Shown piece by piece: positions 27,174-35,640 of a stretch of DNA of 64,000 nucleotides (the stretch's first letter is position 1; each line of letters opens with the position of its first letter). Source of the DNA: JAJECS01 sp965219705 (lineage in GTDB: Bacteria > Chloroflexota > UBA11872). The notes beneath the pieces are model-generated. The model was not told the DNA's origin. It saw only the letters and a program-made list of their open reading frames with translations, and made no database searches. The stretch covers positions 2,914,001-2,978,000 of the forward strand of contig OZ244789.1 of NCBI GenBank assembly GCA_965219705.1. The letters run 5' to 3'. A program made the translations under genes and the position numbers.

Positions 27174-27587
27174 GTGCCAACGATAAATCAGCTTGTTCGC
27201 AAAGGTCGGCGCAAGTCACGGCGCAAAGTGACCGCGCCAGCCTTGCACTTTGCCTACAACGGCCTCCGCCGGCGCTTGGTGCGTACGCGAGGGGCGCCGC
27301 AAAAGCGCGGCGTATGCACCTTGGTGCGCACGGTGACTCCCCGTAAGCCGAATTCAGCGCTGCGCAAGGTGGCGCGCGTTCGCCTGTCGAATGGGATGGA
27401 AGTCACGGCCTACATCCCCGGTGAGGGCCATCAACTCCAGGAGCACTCGGTGGTGCTTATTCGTGGCGGGCGAGTCAAGGACCTGCCTGGAGTGCGCTAT
27501 CACGTCGTACGAGGTCCTCTGGATGCCACGGGCGTCGAGAATCGCAAACAAGGGCGGTCAAAGTACGGAACCAGGCGCGGCGCGTAG
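27174..27587 (+). CDS. rpsL: 30S ribosomal protein S12
   Basis: 137 residues, GTG start. S12 lies at the decoding centre. The conserved LVRKGRRKSRRKV start, the TVTPRKPNSALRKVARVRL core (with the streptomycin-relevant Lys) and the HSVVLIRGGRVKDLPGVRYHVVRG loop are intact. The protein has a slightly longer N-terminal half than the E. coli form (FAYNGLRRRLVRTRG insert). First gene of the ribosomal operon behind the 27080 promoter. Confidence 0.97.
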   Translation: MPTINQLVRKGRRKSRRKVTAPALHFAYNGLRRRLVRTRGAPQKRGVCTLVRTVTPRKPNSALRKVARVRLSNGMEVTAYIPGEGHQLQEHSVVLIRGGRVKDLPGVRYHVVRGPLDATGVENRKQGRSKYGTRRGA

Positions 27588-27680
27588 GTTCATCACTCCC
27601 GTGGAGCAACCGTTGTCCCTCAAAGGCGTGCGGCTTGCTCGGACCCACGGCCCGACACACTAACCAGGAGCTCTAAAGAC

Positions 27681-28151
27681 ATGCCACGCCGTAAGCGCCC
27701 CGAGCGGCGGATGACCGCGCCCGATCCGAAGTACAACAATCGGACGGTGGAGCGCTTCATCAACAAGCTGATGCACCATGGCTACAAAGCCAAGGCGCAA
27801 GCAATCGTCTACGGCGCCTTCGACATGGTTGAGGAGCGAGGCGGCACGCCGGCGATTGACGCGTTTGAAGAGGCTATTCGGAACGTCATGCCGCAGATCG
27901 AAGTCAAGCCGCGTCGCGTTGGCGGCGCGACCTATCAGGTGCCCGTCGAGATTCGCGGGGACCGCCGATACTCGCTTGCCGTGCGTTGGCTCATCAGTTC
28001 GGCACGCGCGCGCTCCGGCCGATCCATGCGCGAGCGCCTGGGGTATGAACTGCTCGACGCCGCGTCGGGGCAGGGCGGTGCGGTGCGCCGTCGTGAAGAA
28101 ATGCACCGCATGGCCGAGGCGAATCGCGCATTCGCCATCTACGCGTTTTAG
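27681..28151 (+). CDS. rpsG: 30S ribosomal protein S7
   Basis: 156 residues, normal family length. S7 nucleates assembly of the 30S head and contacts the E site. It shows PRRKRPERRMTAPDPKYN, INKLMHHGYKAKAQAIVYGA and VGGATYQVPVEIRGDRR, all diagnostic. An AGGAG ribosome binding site precedes the ATG. A 93-bp gap with no evident gene separates it from rpsL; fusA follows 17 nt downstream. Confidence 0.97.
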   Translation: MPRRKRPERRMTAPDPKYNNRTVERFINKLMHHGYKAKAQAIVYGAFDMVEERGGTPAIDAFEEAIRNVMPQIEVKPRRVGGATYQVPVEIRGDRRYSLAVRWLISSARARSGRSMRERLGYELLDAASGQGGAVRRREEMHRMAEANRAFAIYAF

Positions 28152-28168
28152 CCCGAGCCCGCTGCACC

Positions 28169-30238
28169 ATGTCCGACACTGCAATTGCGCGAACCCGCAA
28201 CATTGGCATCATCGCGCACATCGATGCCGGCAAGACCACCACGACGGAGCGCATCCTCTTCTATACGGGACGCATCCATCGCATCGGTGTCATCGACGAC
28301 GGCACCACCCAGATGGACTGGATGGCGCAGGAGCGCGAGCGTGGCATCACCATCGTCGCGGCCGCCACGACCTGCTACTGGGGGGACCGGCGCATCAACA
28401 TCATCGACACGCCGGGACATGTGGACTTCACGGCCGAAGTCGAGCGCTCGCTGCGAGTCCTCGATGGCGGGCTGGTGGTCTTCGATGCCGTCCACGGCGT
28501 CGAACCGCAGTCGGAAACGGTGTGGCGCCAGGCTGACAAATACGACGTCCCGCGCGTCGCCTTCATCAACAAGATGGACCGAGTGGGGTCTGACGCCGAC
28601 GCCGCAGTCCGCTCGATCCGAGAGCGTCTGGGCGCAAACCCAGTTCCAATCCAACTCCCGATGGGCCGCGAGCAAGACTTTCGCGGGGTGATCGATCTCG
28701 TGGAGATGCACGCCATCGTATGGGCCGCCGATGGAGCGGCCCCGCCCTCGGTCGAGGCCATTCCCGAAGATCTGGCCGAAGTGGCGGTTGTGGCGCGCAT
28801 GCAGTTGCTTGAGGCACTGAGCGAATTCGATGACCAGATCGCCGAGCTTTACCTCAACGACCACGAGGTCGACGCCTCGGCGGTCATCGCCGCGCTGCGA
28901 CGCGGCACGATCCAATCGCAGATCGTGCCGGTTCTGTTTGGCAGCGCCTTGCGGAACCGCGGCATTGAGCCGGTTCTCGATGCCGTGGCGCACTATCTGC
29001 CCTCGCCGCTGGACGTGCCGCCCGTTCGCGGGATCGACCCCGCGACCGAGGAACCGCTCGAGCGTGGCGCGTCGGTTGACGCACCCTTTTCCGCGCTGGC
29101 GTTCAAGATGGTGGCTGACCCGCATTCCGGCAAGCTGGCGTACTTTCGCGTCTATTCAGGTCGGATCGACCCCGGGGCCACGGTCCTCAACGTGGGCACC
29201 GGCCGGCGGCAACGCCTGGGCCGGATTCTGCGCATGCACGCTGACAAGCGCGAGGAGCTCAAGGAGGCCATCGTGCCCGGCGACATCGTCGCGGCCGTTG
29301 GGATGCGCGACGTGAGCACCGGGGACACGCTGGCGGATCCGGCGCATCCCGTGATGCTGGAAGCGATCACGTTCCCTGACCCCGTGGTGACGATCGCCAT
29401 CGAGCCCAAGAGCCGGGCGGATCAGGATCGCATCATCACGGCGCTAGGCAAGCTTGGCGACGAGGACCCGACCTTCCAGGTCCGCAATGACGAGGAAACG
29501 GGACAGACGCTGATCGCCGGCATGGGCGAGCTCCATCTCGAGGTCATCGTCGACCGCCTGCTGCGTGAATTCCGTGTTGGCGCAAACGTGGGCCGCCCGC
29601 AAGTGGCCTATCGCGAGCGGCCATTGCGAGCCGTCGAGGCGCCAGGCCGGTTCATTCGTCAAACCGGCGGGCGCGGGCAATATGGCCATGTCGTCATTGA
29701 GCTCGAGCCGCTTGAGCCGGGCGCGGGCATCGAGATCGAGACGCGCATTGTTGGCGGCGCCATCCCGCTGGGCTTCCTGCCCGCGGCGCAACGCGGCGTG
29801 CGCCGAGCCCTGACCAGCGGGCTGCAAGGCTATCCGGTCATCGACGTGCGCGTGTGTATCGTGGATGGATCCTCGCACGACGTGGATTCGTCCGAGCTCG
29901 CCTTTGAGTTCGCCGGATCGATGGCCGTGGCGGAGGCGTTGCGGCGGTCGGGCACCTCGGTGCTGGAACCGGTGATGGCCGTGGACGTCGTGATCCCCGA
30001 CGAGTATGTCGGCGATGTTCTGGCCGGCTTGGCATCCAAGCGGGGCGTGGTCCAGGGGACCGAACCGCGCGGCGGATCAAGCGTGATTCTCACAGAAGTA
30101 CCGCTGGCGACAATGTTTGGGTACGCTAGTGCGTTACGCTCGGCCACTCAGGGCCGGGGCACGTTTTCGATGGAGTTCTCGCACTACGCCGTCCGGCCAG
30201 GGGCCGGCACGGGACAGGAAGTTCTCACCGAGGTCTAG
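28169..30238 (+). CDS. fusA: Elongation factor G
   Basis: 689 residues. The translocase GTPase has all G motifs: AHIDAGKTTTTER (P-loop), RGITIV (switch I), DTPGHVDF and NKMDRVG. Domains II-V are present, with VAYRERP and GGRGQYGHVVIE in domain IV and the C-terminal TQGRGTFSMEFSHY. Several normally conserved spots differ from classic EF-G, for example IPLGFLPAAQRGV in place of the usual IPKEYIPAV-type segment in domain IV. Its place between rpsG and tuf argues that it is the main EF-G of the organism rather than a paralogue. Confidence 0.95.
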   Translation: MSDTAIARTRNIGIIAHIDAGKTTTTERILFYTGRIHRIGVIDDGTTQMDWMAQERERGITIVAAATTCYWGDRRINIIDTPGHVDFTAEVERSLRVLDGGLVVFDAVHGVEPQSETVWRQADKYDVPRVAFINKMDRVGSDADAAVRSIRERLGANPVPIQLPMGREQDFRGVIDLVEMHAIVWAADGAAPPSVEAIPEDLAEVAVVARMQLLEALSEFDDQIAELYLNDHEVDASAVIAALRRGTIQSQIVPVLFGSALRNRGIEPVLDAVAHYLPSPLDVPPVRGIDPATEEPLERGASVDAPFSALAFKMVADPHSGKLAYFRVYSGRIDPGATVLNVGTGRRQRLGRILRMHADKREELKEAIVPGDIVAAVGMRDVSTGDTLADPAHPVMLEAITFPDPVVTIAIEPKSRADQDRIITALGKLGDEDPTFQVRNDEETGQTLIAGMGELHLEVIVDRLLREFRVGANVGRPQVAYRERPLRAVEAPGRFIRQTGGRGQYGHVVIELEPLEPGAGIEIETRIVGGAIPLGFLPAAQRGVRRALTSGLQGYPVIDVRVCIVDGSSHDVDSSELAFEFAGSMAVAEALRRSGTSVLEPVMAVDVVIPDEYVGDVLAGLASKRGVVQGTEPRGGSSVILTEVPLATMFGYASALRSATQGRGTFSMEFSHYAVRPGAGTGQEVLTEV

Positions 30239-30279
30239 GCGCGCGGCCACTCGGCCGGCGCATCAGGAGCACGCAGCGA

Positions 30280-31482
30280 ATGGGACGAGCTAAGTTCGAA
30301 CGCACGAAGCCGCATATCAACGTCGGCACCATTGGTCATGTCGACCACGGCAAGACCACGCTCACGGCATCGATCACCAAGGTGCTGTCGTTGCGTGACT
30401 TGGCGCAGTTCGAGGCGTTCGACGCCATCGATAAGGCGCCCGAGGAGCGAGAGCGCGGAATTACGATTTCGATTGCCCACGTGGAGTACGAGAGCGATAC
30501 CCGGCACTACGCTCACATCGACGCGCCCGGCCATCGCGACTACATCAAGAACATGATCACCGGCGCGGCACAGATGGACGGCGCCATTCTGGTCGTCAGC
30601 GCCCCGGACGGCCCCATGCCCCAGACGTTCGAGCACGTGCTGCTGGCGCGGCAGGTCGAAGTGGGCGCGATTGTCGTGTATCTGAACAAAGTCGACATGG
30701 TGGACGATGAGGAGCTGCTGGAGCTCGTGGAGCTCGAATTGCGCGACCTCTTGAACAAGTACGAGTTTCCAGGCGACGACGTGCCGATCGTGCGCGGCAG
30801 CGCCCTCCACGCACTCGAGTCCGAGAGTACCGATCCGGACGCCCCCGAGTACGCGCCGATCACGGAATTGGTCGAGACGCTCGACACCTACTTCGAGGAG
30901 CCGCAGCGGCCGGTCGACGAGCCGTTCTTGATGCCCATCGAGGACGTCTTCGGCATCAAGGGACGCGGAACGGTGGTCACGGGCCGCGTCGAGCGCGGCG
31001 TGGTCAAGCCCGGCGAGGAAGTTGACATCGTCGGCATGCGCGACCTCGTGGACCGTCGCGTGTGCACCGGCGTGGAAATGTTCCGCAAGACGCTCGATGA
31101 AGGCGTGGCCGGCGACAACGTTGGATGCCTGCTCCGCGGGATCGAGCGCCACGAGGTCGAGCGCGGGATGGTGCTCGCAGCTCCTGGGTCCATCACGCCG
31201 CACACGGAATTCATGGCAAACGTCTACGTCCTGACGAAGGACGAGGGTGGGCGCCACACGCCGTTCTTCAACGGATATCGCCCGCAGTTCTACATCCACA
31301 CGACCGACGTCACTGGCGCGGTGATCCTGCCGGAGGGCACGGAGATGGTCGTGCCCGGTGACAACATCGAGATGACCGTGAAGCTTGGCGCTCCCGTGGC
31401 CCTCGAGGACGGCGTGCACTTCGCCATCCGCGAAGGCGGCGTGACGGTAGGCGCCGGCGTCGTGACCAAGATCGTCAACTAG
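30280..31482 (+). CDS. tuf: Elongation factor Tu
   Basis: 400 residues. The GTPase delivers aminoacyl-tRNA to the ribosome. It has GHVDHGKT at 19-26, RGITIS near T62, DAPGH at 81-85, NKVD at 136-139 and GSAL as G5. Domains II and III are complete, ending VTVGAGVVTKIVN. Residue 86 after the catalytic His is Arg (HRDY) where most bacterial EF-Tu has Ala, and the usual TREH is TFEH at 116-119. An AGGAG site lies before the ATG and rpsJ starts 5 nt after the stop. Confidence 0.97.
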   Translation: MGRAKFERTKPHINVGTIGHVDHGKTTLTASITKVLSLRDLAQFEAFDAIDKAPEERERGITISIAHVEYESDTRHYAHIDAPGHRDYIKNMITGAAQMDGAILVVSAPDGPMPQTFEHVLLARQVEVGAIVVYLNKVDMVDDEELLELVELELRDLLNKYEFPGDDVPIVRGSALHALESESTDPDAPEYAPITELVETLDTYFEEPQRPVDEPFLMPIEDVFGIKGRGTVVTGRVERGVVKPGEEVDIVGMRDLVDRRVCTGVEMFRKTLDEGVAGDNVGCLLRGIERHEVERGMVLAAPGSITPHTEFMANVYVLTKDEGGRHTPFFNGYRPQFYIHTTDVTGAVILPEGTEMVVPGDNIEMTVKLGAPVALEDGVHFAIREGGVTVGAGVVTKIVN

Positions 31483-31487
31483 CTGCG

Positions 31488-31877
31488 ATGGCCGAGGCAC
31501 GCGCAGCCGCCGACAGCCCGTCCGAACCGTCGGCCGGGCGGCCCGCCAGTGGGCGCGCCCGGCGACAGGCCCCGCGTCAGCGAATTCGCATTCGCCTCAA
31601 GGCCTACGATCACAAGGTTCTCGACGACGCCGCCCGCCGAATCATCGAAGCGGCTGATCGCACCGGAGCCGATGTCCGCGGTCCCATTCCGCTCCCGACC
31701 CATAAGAAGAAGTGGACGGTGATCCGATCGCCGTTCATCGACAAGGATTCGCGCGAGCAATTCGAGATGCGGACCCACAAGCGCCTCATCGACGTCATCG
31801 ACCCCACGCAACAGACGATGGACGAGCTCCTGCGACTGCAGCTCGCGGCGGGCGTCGATATCGAGTTGAAGTCCTAG
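31488..31877 (+). CDS. rpsJ: 30S ribosomal protein S10
   Basis: 129 residues, about 25-30 longer than usual. The core begins at QRIRIRLKAYDHKVLDDAA and shows PIPLPTHKKKWTVIRSPF and the DSREQFEMRTHKRLIDVI motif. The extra N-terminal segment is Ala/Ser/Arg-rich and probably disordered. S10 is both a 30S head protein and the NusE partner of NusB in antitermination. The start is the only ATG giving a short gap to tuf. Confidence 0.95.
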   Translation: MAEARAAADSPSEPSAGRPASGRARRQAPRQRIRIRLKAYDHKVLDDAARRIIEAADRTGADVRGPIPLPTHKKKWTVIRSPFIDKDSREQFEMRTHKRLIDVIDPTQQTMDELLRLQLAAGVDIELKS

Positions 31878-31881
31878 CGCC

Positions 31882-32520
31882 GTGGCCACCGGAATCCTCG
31901 CGCGCAAGCTGGGCATGTCCCAGCGCTTCGATGACGCAGGGCACGCCGTGGGGGTGACGTTGATCGAGGCCGGGCCTTGCAGGGTGACGGACGTACGCAC
32001 GCTGCAGCGCGACGGCTATGTCGCCGTACAGCTTGGATTTGACATAACGCGCGATTCGAGGCTCTCACGGGCGGAGCGGGGGCATCTTCAGGATGCGCCC
32101 GCCTACCGAGTGCTGCGTGAGTTTCGCCTGGCCAGCGCTCCCGACCTCGAGGTCGGCGCCGAGTTGCGGGCCGACATGTTCGCGCCCGGCGACTTCGTCG
32201 ACGTGACGGGCATTTCAAAAGGTAAAGGCTTCGCCGGCGTCGTGCGGCGTCACGGATTCCGCGGCGGGCCGCGCACCCACGGCCAGTCCGACCGACTCCG
32301 GGCCCCGGGGTCCGTGGGTGCGGGAACCACGCCCAGCCGCGTGTTCAAGGGCATGCGAATGGCGGGCCGCATGGGCGGGCGCCGCGTGACCGCCAAGCGC
32401 CTTCGGGTGGAGCACGTGGACGCGGAGAAGAACTTCATCGCCCTGCGGGGCGCCGTACCCGGACCGCGCAACGGCATTCTCGTGATTCGGCCAACCACTC
32501 GACGCGGGAGCCGCGATTGA
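31882..32520 (+). CDS. rplC: 50S ribosomal protein L3
   Basis: 212 residues, GTG start 4 nt after rpsJ. The N-terminal GILARKLGMSQRF, the central VDVTGISKGKGFAGVVRRHGFRGGPRTHGQSDRLRAPGS loop that reaches toward the peptidyl transferase centre, and GRMGGRRVTAKRL are all typical. The Gln in THGQSDR is the methylation site in other species. The stop overlaps the rplD start by 1 nt (TGATG). Confidence 0.96.
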   Translation: MATGILARKLGMSQRFDDAGHAVGVTLIEAGPCRVTDVRTLQRDGYVAVQLGFDITRDSRLSRAERGHLQDAPAYRVLREFRLASAPDLEVGAELRADMFAPGDFVDVTGISKGKGFAGVVRRHGFRGGPRTHGQSDRLRAPGSVGAGTTPSRVFKGMRMAGRMGGRRVTAKRLRVEHVDAEKNFIALRGAVPGPRNGILVIRPTTRRGSRD

Positions 32521-33125
32521 TGGCTGCGAGTGAAGCCGCGCCGACCACCCCAGTGGCCGCCGATTTGTTCGGTGAGCCTGGGGCACGCGAGGACCTCCTG
32601 CGGCGTGCCGCGCTCGTCGGTGCCCAACGCCGTCGGCAAAGCACGAGCCACACCAAGACGCGCAGCGAGGTGACGGCCAGCGCGCAGAAGCTCTATCGCC
32701 AAAAGGGCATGGGACGCGCGCGCGCCGGCAGCGCCTCGGCTTTCCAGCGACGGGGCGGCGGCGTCGCCTTCGGGCCGCGTCCGCGCACGGTGCGTCGGCG
32801 GCTCAGCCGACGCGAGCGGCGCGAGGCACTCCGCAGCCTGCTGGCGCAGAAGGCACAAGCGGATCGCGTGCATCGCGTCGACGCATGGGGCGACACGGCC
32901 AGGACCAAGGAACGCGCCGCATGGCTGGCAGACGCAGGTTTGGCCGGCCGAGTGCTGCTGCTCGATCGCGAGCCGCCGGAGGCTCTGCGGCGATCGTCGC
33001 GCAATATCCCCGGCGTCACGGTGCAACGGGCCGACGCCGTGGGGTTCCTGGACGTGGCCGCGGCCGACCACGTGGTGGCGACCGACGCCGCGCTTGCACT
33101 GCTTCGGGGAGCCGGCGATGACTGA
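32520..33125 (+). CDS. rplD: 50S ribosomal protein L4
   Basis: 201 residues from the ATG at 32520 in a TGATG overlap; a TTG three bases upstream is a less likely start. The exit-tunnel loop QKGMGRARAGSASAFQRRGGGVAFGPRPR is conserved and is the region where macrolide resistance changes occur in other bacteria. The N-terminal 25 residues lack the usual strand motif and seem degenerate or remodelled. L4 may also regulate the S10 operon, but no L4 leader structure was recognised here. Confidence 0.94.
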   Translation: MAASEAAPTTPVAADLFGEPGAREDLLRRAALVGAQRRRQSTSHTKTRSEVTASAQKLYRQKGMGRARAGSASAFQRRGGGVAFGPRPRTVRRRLSRRERREALRSLLAQKAQADRVHRVDAWGDTARTKERAAWLADAGLAGRVLLLDREPPEALRRSSRNIPGVTVQRADAVGFLDVAAADHVVATDAALALLRGAGDD

Positions 33126-33405
33126 TCCCGGGGACGTGGTGATCCGACCGGTGGTCACGGAGAAATCAACCGCGCTTGTGGAAGACCGCAAGTATGTGTT
33201 CGAAGTTCATCCCACAGCGTCCAAGCACATGATCGCGGAAGCCGTCGAAGCGTTGTTCCGCGTGGATGTTTCCGACGTCAACGTCATGAATCTTCGCGGC
33301 AAGCCGCGACGGTTTGGGCGCTTCGAGGGTTATCGTTCCTCCAAGCGCAAGGCTATCGTGACGCTTGCCGAGGGACACACCATCGACATTTATCCGGGGA
33401 CCTAG
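33118..33405 (+). CDS. rplW: 50S ribosomal protein L23
   Basis: 95 residues, overlapping rplD by 8 nt. It has VVIRPVVTEKSTALVEDRKYVFEV, the VDVSDVNVMNLRGKPRRFGRFEGYRSSKRKAIVTL core and a short C-terminus. L23 sits at the tunnel exit and docks trigger factor and SRP. Length is normal for the family and no oddities were noted. Confidence 0.95.
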   Translation: MTDPGDVVIRPVVTEKSTALVEDRKYVFEVHPTASKHMIAEAVEALFRVDVSDVNVMNLRGKPRRFGRFEGYRSSKRKAIVTLAEGHTIDIYPGT

Positions 33406-33407
33406 GC

Positions 33408-34238
33408 ATGGGGCTTCGCACGTACGATCCGACTTCGCCCGGGCGCCGGGGCTATGTGTCGGTTGACCACGAGGAAGTCACCGAGTCACAGCCGCACAAG
33501 CCGCTGCTGCGGCCGCTCACCGAAAGAGCCGGGCGCAACAATCAAGGCCGCATTACGGTGCGCCACCGCGGCGGCGGAGCCAAACGCCGCTACCGCGTGA
33601 TTGACTGGCGCCGGGACAAGCCCGGCGTGCCCGCGGCGGTCTCATCGATCGAATACGACCCGAACCGCTCCGCCCACATCGCGCTGCTCGTGTATGCCGA
33701 CGGCGAGAAGCGCTACATCCTGGCACCGCAGGGGCTGCGCGTTGGCGCCAAGGTCATTTCCGGCCCAAGCGCGGAGCCGCGGGTCGGCAACGCCATGCGC
33801 TTGGCCGACATGCCCGCCGGAACCGAGGTGCACGCCGTGGAGATGGTGCCGGGCGGTGGCGCCAAGCTCATCCGCAGCGCCGGTATGGGCGGGCAGCTCA
33901 TGGCCAAAGATCGCGGGCTGGCCACGTTGCGGCTGCCATCGGGCGAAATGCGACAGGTCCCATTGGCGGGTATGGCCACGGTGGGTCGGGTCGGCAACCA
34001 GGATCACAGCAACCAGTCAGCCGGCAAAGCCGGTCGGATACGCTGGCGACGCCGCCGGCCGCAAGTGCGCGGCTCGGCCATGACGCCGCGCGATCATCCC
34101 CACGGGGGCGGTGAGGGCAAGGCTCCGGTTGGTCTCCCCGGACCGAAGACGCCGTGGGGCAAGCCGGCCCAGGGGCGCCGGACCCGTCTCGGGCGGCGCC
34201 GCAGCGACCGCTTTATCATTCGACGCCGCAGGAAATAG
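33408..34238 (+). CDS. rplB: 50S ribosomal protein L2
   Basis: 276 residues, standard length. L2 is needed for subunit joining and peptidyl transferase activity. Signatures are GRNNQGRITVRHRGGGAKRRYR, the RSAGMGGQLMAKD segment and the C-terminal RGSAMTPRDHPHGGGEGKAPVGLPGPKTPWGKPAQG with the essential His. It begins 2 nt after rplW. No unusual features were seen. Confidence 0.97.
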   Translation: MGLRTYDPTSPGRRGYVSVDHEEVTESQPHKPLLRPLTERAGRNNQGRITVRHRGGGAKRRYRVIDWRRDKPGVPAAVSSIEYDPNRSAHIALLVYADGEKRYILAPQGLRVGAKVISGPSAEPRVGNAMRLADMPAGTEVHAVEMVPGGGAKLIRSAGMGGQLMAKDRGLATLRLPSGEMRQVPLAGMATVGRVGNQDHSNQSAGKAGRIRWRRRRPQVRGSAMTPRDHPHGGGEGKAPVGLPGPKTPWGKPAQGRRTRLGRRRSDRFIIRRRRK

Positions 34239-34244
34239 GGCAGC

Positions 34245-34541
34245 ATGTCACGAAGTTCCAAGAAGGGCTGGTACATCGACCCCAAGCTGGAGAAGCGCGT
34301 GGCCGAAGCCAGCCGCAGCCGTCAAAAGCAAGTCATCCGCACGTGGAGCCGGGCAAGCGTGATCCATCCGGAAATGGTCGGGCTCACCATTGCCGTGCAT
34401 GACGGTCGGCGCCATGTGCCCGTGTACATCACGGAAAACATGGTTGGCCACCGCCTAGGCGAGTTTGCACCCACGCGCACGTATCGCAGCCACAGCCAAG
34501 CAGGGTCGCGCGTTGCGGCCGCGCAGCAGGGACCGCGGTAG
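34245..34541 (+). CDS. rpsS: 30S ribosomal protein S19
   Basis: 98 residues. It binds 16S rRNA in the head with S13. Conserved elements are SRSSKKGWYIDPKLEKRV, IRTWSRASVIHPEMVGLTIAVHDGRRHVPVYITENMVGHRLGEFAPTRTY. The Ala/Gln-rich tail (VAAAQQGPR) is short. Start ATG lies 6 nt after rplB and has no strong Shine-Dalgarno sequence, in keeping with translational coupling. Confidence 0.96.
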   Translation: MSRSSKKGWYIDPKLEKRVAEASRSRQKQVIRTWSRASVIHPEMVGLTIAVHDGRRHVPVYITENMVGHRLGEFAPTRTYRSHSQAGSRVAAAQQGPR

Positions 34542-34545
34542 ACAT

Positions 34546-34884
34546 ATGGAAGTCTGGGCAACGGCTAAGTACGTGCGCATGGCCCCGCGGCGCGCTCGCG
34601 TGGTGGCCAACGAGGTTCGGGGCAAGCCCCCGGAGCTGGCGCTGGCGACCCTGGCGCTCCTGCCGCAGCGGGCGGCGTTCGAAATCGCCAAGGTGCTGAA
34701 ATCGGCGCTGGCGAATGCCGAGCACAACTACGGCCTCGAGCGCGACAGCCTGGTCGTGCGCGATGTGCGCATCGATCAAGGACCGTCACTCCGGCGCTTC
34801 CGGGCGAAGTCCCGCGGTCGCCCGGGGTTCTATCGCAAGCGGTCCGCACATATCACCGTCGTCGTGGACGACGAAAGCGAGTAA
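34546..34884 (+). CDS. rplV: 50S ribosomal protein L22
   Basis: 112 residues from the ATG at 34546, giving the normal N-terminus (WATAKYVRMAPRRARVVANEVRGK). The globular part has ALANAEHNYGL, and the tunnel beta-hairpin is QGPSLRRFRAKSRGRPGFYRKRSAHITVVV. The loop reaches the exit tunnel opposite L4. It lies between rpsS and rpsC with 4- and 2-nt gaps. Confidence 0.96.
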   Translation: MEVWATAKYVRMAPRRARVVANEVRGKPPELALATLALLPQRAAFEIAKVLKSALANAEHNYGLERDSLVVRDVRIDQGPSLRRFRAKSRGRPGFYRKRSAHITVVVDDESE

Positions 34885-34886
34885 GC

Positions 34887-35636
34887 ATGGGGCGGAAGGT
34901 TCACCCAATCGCCTATCGCCTCGGATACACGAAGCCGTGGCTCAGCACGTGGTACGCCGACCGCGACTACACCGCGCTGCTGGCCGAAGACTTCCGGATT
35001 CGGAAGATCGTGCGGCAGTTCCTGGACAACCCGCCCGGCCGGCGCGATCAGCGTCGCGGCGGCCGCCGACGTGGTTTTGGGGCCGGCGTATCGCGCATCG
35101 AGATCGAACGCCAAGTCAGCCAGTTGCGCGTGATCATCCACACCGCGAGGCCCGGCATCGTGATTGGCCGCGGGGGTAGCAACCGCGAGGAGATTCAGCG
35201 CCTGCTGGAGCTGCACACGAAGAAGCGCACCGTCGTCGACGTCCAGGAGATCGGCCAGCCCGAGCTGGACGCATTCCTCGTGGCGCGCAACGTGGCCGAG
35301 CAGTTGGAGCGTCGCGTCTCATTCCGGCGGGCCATGAAAGTCACCGCCGAGCGCAGCATGCGCGCCGGCGCCATGGGCGTGAAGGTGATGGTGAGCGGCC
35401 GGCTCGGTGGGCGCGAGATGGCGCGCACCGAATTCGAGCTCAGCGGCACCGTGCCCCTGCAGACGCTTGACGCCGACATCGACTACGGATTCACCGAGGC
35501 GCGCACGGCGCAGGGCCGCATCGGCGTCAAAGCGTGGATCCATCGCCGCGACACGTTGAGTGACACCGCGGATATGCTGGCCGGCCGCGTCGGCCCGACG
35601 GGAATGGGCGGCCGACGCGCGCCCAGAGGAACCTAG
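34887..35636 (+). CDS. rpsC: 30S ribosomal protein S3
   Basis: 249 residues. S3 lines the mRNA entry site and helps helicase activity. The start GRKVHPIAYRLGYTKPWLSTWYA and the KH domain motif VIGRGGSNREEIQRLL are clear. Residues about 48-66 carry an Arg/Gly-rich insertion (PPGRRDQRRGGRRRGFGAG) before the conserved SRIEIER, longer than in E. coli. The C-terminal domain ends soon after GVKAWIHRRDTL with a short basic tail. rplP starts 4 nt later. Confidence 0.96.
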   Translation: MGRKVHPIAYRLGYTKPWLSTWYADRDYTALLAEDFRIRKIVRQFLDNPPGRRDQRRGGRRRGFGAGVSRIEIERQVSQLRVIIHTARPGIVIGRGGSNREEIQRLLELHTKKRTVVDVQEIGQPELDAFLVARNVAEQLERRVSFRRAMKVTAERSMRAGAMGVKVMVSGRLGGREMARTEFELSGTVPLQTLDADIDYGFTEARTAQGRIGVKAWIHRRDTLSDTADMLAGRVGPTGMGGRRAPRGT

Positions 35637-35640
35637 CGTC

